Origin: Aureococcus anophagefferens
Lineage: Eukaryota; Sar; Pelagophyceae; Pelagomonadales; Pelagomonadaceae
Direction of reading: 5' to 3'
DNA length: 64,000 nt
NCBI RefSeq assembly: GCF_000186865.1
Contig: NW_008705566.1
Coordinates: 1,271,988-1,335,987 of the forward strand
Positions 20,801-29,300 of this stretch are shown here, piece after piece. Each line of letters begins with the position of its first letter. Positions within the stretch are counted from its first letter, which is position 1. Both the position numbers and the translations under genes were made by a program. A model generated the notes under the pieces. That model was not told where the DNA came from. It did no database searches and saw nothing but the letters and a program-made list of their open reading frames with translations.

Positions 20801-21675
20801 GCGTTGCACGTGTTGCCCGTGCGGAAGGGCCCCGTGTCGCTGGCCCAGACCGTGGCCTGGTTGCCCGTCTGGAGGCGCCGGCGCCGCGCGCCGTCCTCCG
20901 TCTCGGCCCACGCGTCCCGCGCGGAGTGGAACTCGCCGACGAGCGCCTCGACGTCGTCGCACATCTCGAGGAAGGGCCGCTGGATCGTCACGTGCACGCT
21001 CGTGCCCGACGCCGCGCGGGCGCTGTGGACGGTCCGCGGCGGCAGGAGCAGCGCGTCGCCGGCTCTCAGCGTGAGCACGTCGCAGTCGCGCGCGCCCATC
21101 TCGAGGTCGTCGTAGGTCGCGCAGCGGCTGAGCTTCGCCGCCGCTTCCGCGGCCCAGGGCGGCGCCTCCTCGACGGGCGCGGGCGGGCAGACGAGCCAGT
21201 CCTTGGTGCCGTTGAGCTGGACGACGAGGACCTCGCCCGGGTCCGTGTGGTTGTCGAGCGCGGCGACGCCGGGCCCGCTCCAGTAGACGTGGGCCGACGC
21301 GCCGCGCTCCAGCTCGCCCGCGAGCGCGCCCTCGCTGTCCAGGAGCGCGGCGACGGCGGCCGCGGGCTCCGCGAGCCGCTCGAGCCGCAGCACGGCGCTC
21401 GCGTCGCCCGCGGCGACCGCGGCCGCGACGGCGGCGTAGGACCCGAGCTCCGGCGCCGGCGCCCCGCCCTCCGCCGTCAGGTGCACGAGGGGCTCCGCCC
21501 ACGGCGTCGCGTCGCCCAGCAGCGCCGCGAGAAACGACGGGTCCAGCGCCCGCGGCGCGCCGGACGCGGGCACGTGGCGCACCAGCGGCGACGCCATGAG
21601 CTCGTCGACGGACGCCTCGTCGCGCAGGTCGAGGGCCGACGCCAGGCCCATCGTCGCCAGCGCCAGCAGCTTCAT
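11808..21675 (-). CDS. giant surface protein: JmjC/cupin + Cys-rich + cadherin + TIG + C-type lectin + multi-TM
   Basis: There are two exons, 21675-20747 and 20694-11808, joined over a 52-nt GT-AG intron in phase 2 to give 3,271 residues. A signal peptide (1-15) is followed by a JmjC/cupin-like domain with H143, D145 and H217 in contexts (NHTDPGEVLVVQLNGTKDW and LPPRTVHSA) matching ribosomal-oxygenase-type Fe(II)/2-oxoglutarate enzymes. Then come about 500 residues of GCC2/GCC3-like Cys repeats (CxxCxxGTYS type, about 340-810), a cadherin-like repeat ending VNDVND (about 811-911), many IPT/TIG domains (about 915-2440) interrupted by a C-type lectin domain (about 1175-1300, with an ENEPN sugar-binding motif and YWNDV), a Cys-rich juxtamembrane region, several membrane spans (about 2690-3100) and a charged tail. 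It is probably a plasma-membrane receptor or adhesin; the substrate of the oxygenase-like domain is unknown. Confidence 0.8.
20695..20746 (-). other. 52-nt GT-AG intron
   Basis: In gene sense it begins GTGCGT and ends GCGCAG. Removal joins the NRDCE end of exon 1 to YYSESCSTTC in exon 2 in phase 2. Keeping it would put the Cys-rich region out of frame. Confidence 0.75.
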
Positions 21676-21912
21676 CGCGTTCGCTACGGTAGAACACAGA
21701 ACGGCAGATGCGAGGACGACCACTCGATGTCGGGGCAGCCGAGCCAATGAACTGAAACGGCACGCTAGGAGGACCGTGCCGGCATCGCCGGCCTTCGACT
21801 GCAAGAAGCCCGTGGTCAGGCGGCACGAGTACGAAAACGAGCTGTCCCACGCGGACGTCGTCGTCGGTCGTCTGCGGAATGAAGCGGCAGTGCTGCAGGT
21901 GACGCAGCAGCA
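21676..21912. promoter_or_regulatory. 237-bp divergent promoter between the giant receptor and FIST genes
   Basis: The two start codons are 237 bp apart on opposite strands, so this stretch must hold both core promoters and both 5' leaders. It is less GC-rich than the genes around it. I see no clear TATA box or repeated motif. Confidence 0.4.
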
Positions 21913-23490
21913 ATGAAGCAGCTGCTCGCGGTGCTCGCGCTTGCAGCAACCGCGCGCGCCTTCGCGACCATCGCCAGCCGCGCGCCGACGCGCCGAATCG
22001 CCGCGAGCGCCGGCTTCCGGCAGGAGTGGCGCAACGGCGTGTCGTCGCGCGCCGACGCGCTCGCGGCGCTCGACGAGGCGTGCCTCGGCGTCGGCGACGT
22101 GCTCGACTGCGCCGGCGGCGAGCACGTGCTCGCCTTCTGCTTCCTGAGCCGCGCGCACCAGGACGCGCTGCCGCGCGTCGCCGCGGCGCTCGAGGCCAAG
22201 TTCGGCGCCGCGCCGCACACGTCCGTGGCCGTCGTCGGCGGCGGCGTCATCGGCGGCGTCGGCGACGAGCGCGAGGACGGCGTCACGTCCGAGGAGCACA
22301 TGGCCGTCGCGCTCGCCGACGCGGCGGCGCCGGCGCTGAGCGTGCTGGCGGGCGCGCTGCCGCGCGGGAGCGCCGTCGCCGCGCGGTGGCTCGGGCCGAT
22401 GCGCGGCGGCCCGGCGAAGGTCGACGGCGACGCCTGGCGCGACCTCTTCGACGCGCGCGGCGACGAGCCGCGGGGCTTCTTCCTCTTCGCCGATCCGCTG
22501 AGCCGCTTCCTCCGGAAGACGCAGCGGGCCCTGGACGACCACTTCCCGGCCGTTCTCAAGGTCGGCGGCCTCTCGGCCCCGCTCGGCGACGCGTCGGCGC
22601 TGGCGCTGAACGGGGAGCTCCTGCCCTTCGGGTCCTGCGCGACGCTCGCGTTGAAGGGCCCGCTCCTTCGATTGGATTGTGTGACGTCGCAGGGCTGCGC
22701 GCCCGTGGGGGCGACCTACACCGTGACGACCGTGGAGCAAGGCCAGGTCTTGGTGGAGCTCGACGACGCCCCGGCCTTCGCGGCCATGGAGCTCACGGGC
22801 GAGGGCGCGACGCCGCGGGAGAAGAAACTGATGGAGTCGCAGTTGCTGGTCGGGCTACGGCCCGCGGCGGCGATCCGGGAGGAGGCGGAGAAGCTGCCGC
22901 GGCGCCAGACGGCGGGCGCCGCGCAGCTGCGGCCCGCGGACGCCGATTGCTCGCCGGCGGAGGACTGGCTCGTGCGGCAGGTCATCGGGCTCGTGCCGAC
23001 GGTGAAGCGTCGCACGTCCTGGAACTACCGCCTGAGCGGCATCGACTTCAACACGGGCAAGGACACGCCGGGTCTCGCCATCGGCGCCGAGGTCCGGCCG
23101 GGCGACCAGCTGAGATTTCACGTCCGCGACGCCGAGGCCGCGGATGAGGACATGAACCTGCAATTCCGGCGCTACGGCGCGGAGCGCATGTTCGGCGGCG
23201 GCGCCGCGGTGCTGGGACGGCCCGTGGCCGCCGTCATGTTCCAATGCATGGGCCGGGGCGCCGCGCTCTTCGGCGACGGCGCGCACGACTCGACGGCGTT
23301 CGGCGCGGAATTCGGCGACTTCGTGACGCTCGGCGGCTACTTCGCGAACGGCGAGGTCGGCCCCCTCGGCGCCATCACCGGCGGCGCGTCCCGAGTCGAC
23401 AAGCGCCGCCGCGAGACGCACCAGCACGAGTACACGACCGTCGTCGCGATGATCGCGTCCCTCGACGACACGGGCGACACGGGCGACTAA
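21913..23490 (+). CDS. plastid-targeted FIST-domain protein
   Basis: The 525-residue product begins with a signal peptide (MKQLLAVLALAATARAF) that ends in an A|F step and is followed by an Arg/Ser-rich transit-like stretch, so the likely destination is the plastid. Residues about 60-250 resemble FIST_N. Residues about 360-515 resemble FIST_C, including the MFQCMGRGAALFGD, GGYFANGEVGPLG and HQHEYTTVVA blocks that match the CngRG, GfFanGEigP and lhg-T elements of the family. FIST domains are predicted small-molecule sensors in bacteria and eukaryotes; the ligand is unknown. The gene has one exon and ends 5 bp before the convergent DUF501 gene. Confidence 0.85.
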   Translation: MKQLLAVLALAATARAFATIASRAPTRRIAASAGFRQEWRNGVSSRADALAALDEACLGVGDVLDCAGGEHVLAFCFLSRAHQDALPRVAAALEAKFGAAPHTSVAVVGGGVIGGVGDEREDGVTSEEHMAVALADAAAPALSVLAGALPRGSAVAARWLGPMRGGPAKVDGDAWRDLFDARGDEPRGFFLFADPLSRFLRKTQRALDDHFPAVLKVGGLSAPLGDASALALNGELLPFGSCATLALKGPLLRLDCVTSQGCAPVGATYTVTTVEQGQVLVELDDAPAFAAMELTGEGATPREKKLMESQLLVGLRPAAAIREEAEKLPRRQTAGAAQLRPADADCSPAEDWLVRQVIGLVPTVKRRTSWNYRLSGIDFNTGKDTPGLAIGAEVRPGDQLRFHVRDAEAADEDMNLQFRRYGAERMFGGGAAVLGRPVAAVMFQCMGRGAALFGDGAHDSTAFGAEFGDFVTLGGYFANGEVGPLGAITGGASRVDKRRRETHQHEYTTVVAMIASLDDTGDTGD

Positions 23491-23495
23491 TCGCT

Positions 23496-24167
23496 TTAAT
23501 CGGGCACGGCGAACGCGCGGACGTCGTCGGGCAGGTGCGCGTGGACCCAGGCGCCCACGGGGTTCTCGCGCGTGCCGAGCCAGTGGGCGTAGTGGGCGTG
23601 GAGGCACTTGACGGTCGTCGGGTCGCGGAGGCCCGCGACGCCGACGGACCTGAGCACGCCGGACCAGCCGCGCTCCTCCACGAGGTCCGCCTCCGCCTCC
23701 GACAGCAGTCCCCAACGGTCCGCGGCGTAGCTCGCGTGCGCGGCCCGCATCGCCGCTTCGCCGGCCTCGTCGGCGAGGTGCGCGGCGGCGCGCTTGACGC
23801 CCTGGTCGCGCTCGACGGTGCCGACGGCGGCCTTTATCTGCGGGCACGTGAGCCAGTACGTCGTCGGGAACGGCTCGACGCCGCCTCGGCGCGACAACAA
23901 GGGGTGCGCTCGGATCACCGCCGGCGTGCCCGCCGCGGTCCAGGCCGCGACCTCGACGAGGTTCGGGGGACTGTAGCCGAGCTGTTGCGTGAGCATGTCC
24001 TCGACGGTTGCGTCGTCCCTGCTCAGGGTCGAGCGGAGCGTCGTGGCGCTTCGGCGGAGCGCTGCGGCGCGATGAAGCGTTGAGCGCGGCACCAGCGCGG
24101 ACCTCGGCTTGGAACCGGGCCTCAGCGCCGACGCCGAGGCGATGAAGGCGAGAATTCGGCCGCCCAT
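23496..24167 (-). CDS. DUF501 family protein
   Basis: The 223-residue product starts at the ATG at 24167. The conserved elements of DUF501 are clear: PFPTTYWLTCPQIKAAVGTV (about residues 98-117) and DPTTVKCLHAHYAHWLGT with ENPVGAWV near the C-terminus. The family is best known as a short, conserved protein of actinobacteria and other bacteria, without an established biochemical role. The first 60 residues are basic and Ser/Ala/Arg-rich after a weakly hydrophobic start (MGGRILAFIASASAL), so an organelle-targeting presequence is likely; plastid or mitochondrion cannot be decided. It is convergent with the FIST gene (5 bp) and divergent from the CS-domain gene. Confidence 0.8.
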   Translation of the reverse strand: MGGRILAFIASASALRPGSKPRSALVPRSTLHRAAALRRSATTLRSTLSRDDATVEDMLTQQLGYSPPNLVEVAAWTAAGTPAVIRAHPLLSRRGGVEPFPTTYWLTCPQIKAAVGTVERDQGVKRAAAHLADEAGEAAMRAAHASYAADRWGLLSEAEADLVEERGWSGVLRSVGVAGLRDPTTVKCLHAHYAHWLGTRENPVGAWVHAHLPDDVRAFAVPD

Positions 24168-24377
24168 TGCTTCGCTCCGCGCCCGCTTCAACGAGCTGCA
24201 CGACCCATTGCTTCGCCGCGCCTCAACGAGCCTGCACACAAAACGATGCAGTCGGTTTGCCGTTCGACAAGGACGGGCACACTCCTGTGCACAGGGCTGC
24301 CTCGGCGCGCCCGTCGGCAGCAGCGAGTAGATCCTAGTGGTCGGCTTGCGCCGCGCGCAGGCGGTGGCAGGCATCGC

Positions 24378-26065
24378 ATGGCGTCCTTCCAATGGGCAGT
24401 TCCGACGGGCAAGGGCGCGCGGCGCGTGGCGCGGTCGATGACGTCGTTCGGTGGTGGTCGCGGCGGGATGCAACAAGAGACCTTCGACGCGTTCGAGGCG
24501 TCCGACGCCGGCGCAGAAGCGTTCACAATGCGCCAGGACGAGGAGGAGCTCGAGGTCACAATACCCGTCGACGAGGCGACGGCGAAGAAGGACGTCAGCG
24601 TCAAGTTCGCGGCGCGGCGCCTGCGCGTCGCCGTCGCCGGCAAGGGGGTGGTCATCGACTCGGGGCTGAAGGGCCGCGTCGTCCCCGACGGCTGCAGCTG
24701 GTCGTTCGGGAAGACCAAGGGCGCCAAGGCGCTCATCCTCACGCTGGAGAAGCGCGACGGCGACACGTGGGCCAAGCTCCTCGCGAAGACGCCGCCGGCG
24801 CCCGCCGACGCCGCGGCCTTCCTGCGCTGGCCCCCGGAGGACCGTGCGTACTGGAAACAGAACGAGGACGACGATTCGGCCTGGCGGGCCTACTCCGAGG
24901 CGACGGACGGGCCGCTCTGCGCGTACGGCGTGGGGGCCCTCGCGATGCGCGCCGTCTACACGACGTGGCGGCGCGTCGTCGACGCGGTCGCGTCCCCGGG
25001 CCTCTTCGACGAGGCCGAGCTCGCCCTCGCGCGGCGCTGGTGCTACATGCCGAAGCGCCACTCCATGGACACGGGCCGAGGCCTCGAGAAGACGCTCGTC
25101 GCCGCCGCGGGCGGTCCGTTCCAGCACGGCGATTGGGAGACGCCGTACCCGCTTCCGGACCGCTGCGACGACTCGTGCGTGATCCTCGAGACGCGCGTCC
25201 GGCCCGTCTGCCGCGCGGCGATGATGGACTACGTCCTGAACTGGATCGTCCAGACCATGTGTACCGTGGCGGGCGCCGCGCCGGACGCGGACAGTGGCCC
25301 GCCGAAGGAATTCATGGACGCGTGGTTCGACAAGGGCAACGAGCTCAAGGGCGCCGGGGACGACGACATGCTTTACGTCGAAGTGCCCGGCTGGGTCATG
25401 GACCTCGCGCTCACGCACCACGTCTCGTCCGGCGTCCCGCGGCCGCGACAATTTTCGAGAGATGTTGACCGGGAAGAATCGTCACCGATGCATCCGGTAG
25501 GTCTCGTCGCGGTGTTCGGGAAGCAAGGGCTACGAGGCGGCGATCTACTGCTCTCACGCGGACGACGACGAGGACATCGGTCGGGCCTGGACCGAGGCGT
25601 TCCTGAAGGTCCGCCGCGCCGCTTTTTCGAAAGTCGGCGTCGAAGAGGATCCCGACTATCCGCTCAAGCTCGCCAAAGAACAGCCGAAGCTCGTCGAGGC
25701 GCTCATTCAGGCCAAATCCGACGCGCCTCCGTGTCTCGACGCCGCCGGTATCAATAAGGTCCGCGCGTTCGTGCGCTCCCTCGCAAGCGCGGCGTCGAGC
25801 GACGGGAGTGATTTTTCGCGCAATTCTCGCCGGGAGACGAGACGAGATCCGACCCCGTCGCCCTTGGTAGGCAGAGCGCGTGGTCCTCGAGCTTCTCCCG
25901 GCCGAAGACGGCGAGCCGACGGGCCTCGACACGCCCGCGGCGCGCGGCAACCTGTCCGGCTTCGACATGCGCCTCGAAGACTGGAGCTCCGTCCCCGGCG
26001 CTCTCGAGTTAGCGGCGCGGAATCCTCAGGCGGAACAGATGCGAAACATGTTTGCGGGAAAATGA
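24378..26065 (+). CDS. CS (p23-like) domain protein, three exons
   Basis: The exons are 24378-25421, 25501-25782 and 25871-26065, all phase 0, giving about 506 residues. Residues about 30-130 form a CS domain of the NudC/p23 type: an acidic lead-in, EEELEVTIPVD, DVSVKFAARRLRVAV and CSWSFGKTKG, ending in the usual W (DTWAKLL). CS domains bind clients of HSP90 or dynein complexes. The rest (about 140-506) is an unrecognised, mostly helical region with several Trp, Cys and acidic patches. The start at 24378 is the first ATG giving a compact N-terminus; 24246 is possible. Both introns look like short introner elements: intron 1 is flanked by the 8-bp repeat GTCTCGTC, and intron 2 has a GCAAG donor. 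Confidence 0.75.
25422..25500 (+). mobile_element. short introner-like intron with 8-bp target duplication
   Basis: This 79-nt intron begins with GTCTCGTC, and the same eight bases open the next exon. After the duplicated eight bases it continues CGGCGTCCCGCGG, the start shared with other short introns here, and it ends CCGGTAG. Splicing is phase 0. Confidence 0.6.
25783..25870 (+). mobile_element. short introner-like intron, GC donor
   Basis: This 88-nt intron starts GCAAGCGC and ends CCCTTGGTAG. From about base 9 to its end it aligns with the intron at 43359-43447 in an unrelated gene: GCGTCGAGCGAC-GGAGTG at the start, TTTTTCGCG in the middle and ATCCGACCCCGTCGC plus TTGGTAG at the end. 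The flanking exon begins GCAGAGCG, an imperfect copy of the first eight bases. GC-AG splicing restores the frame exactly. Confidence 0.7.
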
Positions 26066-26232
26066 ACCTCGACGCGCTAAACTCAACTCGACGCGCTAAA
26101 CTCAACCCTCGACGCGCTAAGCTCAACCCTCGACGCGCTAAACTCAACCCTCGACGCGCTAAACTCAACATCTCAACGCGCAAAACTCGACCCTCGACGC
26201 GCTAAACCCAACGTCCAACGCGCGAAACTCAG
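26066..26232 (+). repeat. 21-bp minisatellite (about 8 units) directly after a stop codon
   Basis: About eight units of a 21-bp sequence (core CTCGACGCGCTAAACTCAA) begin at the first base after the CS-domain gene's TGA. The middle units are nearly identical and the last three are degenerate. The repeat lies between the convergent stop codons of two genes and could act in both 3' untranslated regions. Confidence 0.85.
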
Positions 26233-26304
26233 GCCACGACGCCCCGATCGATCACCGTGTGTTTGAGTAGCCCGCGCCGCGCCCCCTAGGTAACAACTTC
26301 AATC

Positions 26305-29300
26305 TTAGGACTCCCCGTCCTTCGGCGGCTGGTGGAGGCAGTCGTCGAGGAGGAGGTGGTATTTGAGGGGCTTCGGCACCTTGAGGCGGAACGGCTCCCG
26401 CGGCGCCTTGCGCGCGTTGACGCCCTTGTTCCAGTTCCCATTGGTGCCGACGAAGGCGCGCATGCGGGCGTCGAGGTCGTCGACGGTCTCGCCGGGCTCC
26501 ATGACCTCGGACCGCTTCTTGCGCCGCCGCCGCTTCTTCCGCTTGCCCGGCGACGACGTCGACGCCGGCGCGCGCGCGTCGAGGTGCCGGTCGCGCTGGA
26601 GCGGCTTGGACGCGTTCTCGGCCTGCATCTGGGCCACGCCGACGCGGTAGAGGAGCTTCTCGAAGGCGACGGCGTCCTCCGCGTTGTCCTCGTTGTCGAG
26701 CTCCGACAGCGACACGTTCCACGCCTCCTCGAGGTCCCGCTGGTCGAGCTTCGCGTCGATGTGGTCCGGTTCGATGTCGCCCGGCGCCGCCGCGGGGCCC
26801 GGCGCCTCGTCGCCGGCGGCGGCGTCCCCGAGGTCCCGCTTCGAGCCGACCTCCATGGCGACGCGCTTCGCCTCGCGCCGGAGCTCCTCGTTGCGCTTCT
26901 GCTCCGACTGGAAGTCGCTCCGACTCACGAGCTCGTCGGCCCGCATGCCGGACGCGATGGCCTGCTCGAGGGCCACCTCCCGCGCGACGAGCTCCGCCGC
27001 GTCGTTGGCCGCGGCGCCGAAGTCGCGGAGGAGCGCGCCCGTGCCCATCTCGCCCAACAGCTTCAGCTTCCGGAGCCGCGGCTCCAGCGCGCGCATGGGC
27101 TCGGACGCGACGGACGCCTTCGTCGCGCCCGTCGTCGCCGCATAAACGGCAAAAGAGCAGCCGTCGGCGTGCGTCGCGCGGATCGCGATCGCGTGCTTGC
27201 CGGACCCGTAGCGGTCGTCCTCGGGCGCGACGACGACGCGCTTCTCCTGGCCCAGGGACGTGTCCTGCCAGTCCGCGTCGCTCGCCGACGGGATCCGCCC
27301 CCGCGACACCAGCAGGTCGGCGTCGCCCTGAAGCAGACGAGCATGACCGTGAGGATGCAGTTCGGCGTGTCGAGGTCGACGTTGAANNNNNNNNNNNNNN
27401 NNNNNNNNNNNNNNNNNNNNNNNNNNNNNNNNNNNNCTCGGGCGTGTACAGTCGCTCACGGCGTCGTAGAACGCCTGGGGCCCGCCGCCCGCGGCCTCGC
27501 GGAAGCACCGGAGCACGGCCTCGGGCAGCCGGTCGTCCTCGAGGGACGTCTCGTCGAAGCCCCCGGCGCCCGCGTCGTCCTGCTTCGCGCGCATGGCCGC
27601 GACGGCGGACCCGACGGGCGCCGCGGGCTGCTTCGTGGACCGCAGGTCCTCCGCGAAGGGGTCGTAGCGCAAATCCGCGGAGAAGGCCATGGAGCAGCCG
27701 AAGAGGGGGCGGTCGCCGTCGTCGTCGTCGTCGGCCTGCGCCGGCTCCTGGGACGCCGCACCGGACGACGTCGCGCTCATCATCGAACTAAGGTCGCCCA
27801 TCTTCCTCGCGGTCGCCGCGGCCTCGGCCTCGAGCTTCGCGGCCTCCTCCTCGGCCTGCTTCGCCGCGGCGACGGTCGCGCGCCGCTGGGCGACCTTGCC
27901 CAACAACTTGTCCTTGAAGGCGATCGACGCGCGCTTCTGCTTGGCGACGCGGAACAGGCCCGCGTTCGTCGGCCGCACCTTGAGCGTGTTCGTGATCATC
28001 GTGGACCGCTCGTTCTCCTCCTTCATGCGGCCCTCGGCGTCGAGGCGCTCGCGCAGCGCCTCCTCCTTGGCCTTGCGCTTGCGCTCCTCCTCGGCCTCGA
28101 CGGCGAGGCGCTGGCGCTCGTACTCCTCCTCGGCCTGCATCTGGTAGCACTCCTCGTATTCCCGTTCGCGCTCCGCGCGCTCGAACTCCTCGCGCTCGCG
28201 CTCCTGCTTCTCGCGCTCCAGCGCCTCCTGGGCCGCGCGGGCCTTCTCGCGCTCCTCCTCCCGCAGGAACTCGCCCTCCTCCTCCGCCTCCTCCATCAAC
28301 CGGTTCTCCTCGGCCTCGCGCGCGATCTCCGCGTCCTTGATGTCCTGGAGCCGCTTCCGCTCGGCCGCCGCGCGCTCCTCGCGGAGCTGCTCGCGCATCA
28401 TGTGGCCCAGCCGCTCCTCCTGGTACATGGCCTGGCGCTCGCCCTCCTGGCGCTTCCGCGCCTCGCGCTCCGCCTGCTTCCGGGCCTCCTTCTCCGCGGC
28501 CGCGACCTCCTTGAGGCGCTTCTTCTCCGCGTCGGCGGCGGCGCGCTCCTCCTCGGCCTGGCGCCGCTTCGCCTCGGCCTTCTCGCGCGCCTCGGCCTGC
28601 TTCGCGGCCTCGAGGTCCTTGAGCCGCCGCTCCTGCTCGGCCTTGAGCCGCGCGGCCTCCTCCTCCTCGGCCTTCTTCTTCGCCGCGGCCTCGTCCATGG
28701 CCGCCTTCTCCTCGGCGCGCTTCTTGGCTTCCTCCGCGGCCTTGGCCTGGGCCTCTTCTTCCTGGCGCCGCCGTTCCAGCTCCTCCTCGTGGCGCCGCAT
28801 GGCCTCCTCCTGGCGCCGCTTGGCTTCCTCCTCGAGGAGGCGCCGCTGCTCCGCGGCCTTGTCGACCTTCTTCGGCTTCTCCTTGGGCGCGACGGCCTTG
28901 GAGTGGGTCTTCGCGAGGCGCTTCGCGTCGGCCTCGTCCTGCGCCGCGTCGATGTCGCGCTGGAGCTGCTCGGCCTCGTCGAGGCTCAGGTAGCGCACGG
29001 GGCTGAACGCGCGGCCGAAGGAGTCGTACTGGCCCGTCATGGACTGGACGCGGAGCACGTCGAGCGACGTCTTGAGGAGCGGGCTCGCGCCGCGCGCGAG
29101 CGCGCGCGCGGCCGCGGCGCGCGCGTCGGCCTTGGTCGCGCGCGTCTGCTTCGTGACCTGGGGCGCGAAGAAGGGGTCGCCCTGGTAGGCGAAGGTGCCC
29201 CGCACCTGGGGCGGCCGCGGCGGCTTGCCGGGGCCCGACGCCGCGAGGCGCGTGAGGATCGTGCCGCCCTTTTTGGCTGGGAGCGCCGCGTCCGCGTACG

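Noticed and set aside
15661..22740. 2,359-aa minus-strand frame across the receptor and FIST genes
   Set aside because: It is an out-of-frame shadow. The true receptor frame contains the domains; this one is Arg-rich noise apart from the short stretch that is receptor exon 1.
25808..25874. GT-AG intron alternative for the second intron of the CS-domain gene
   Set aside because: It keeps frame, but the GC-AG version at 25783-25870 gives phase 0, a GCAAG donor and matches the duplication and alignment with the intron at 43359-43447.
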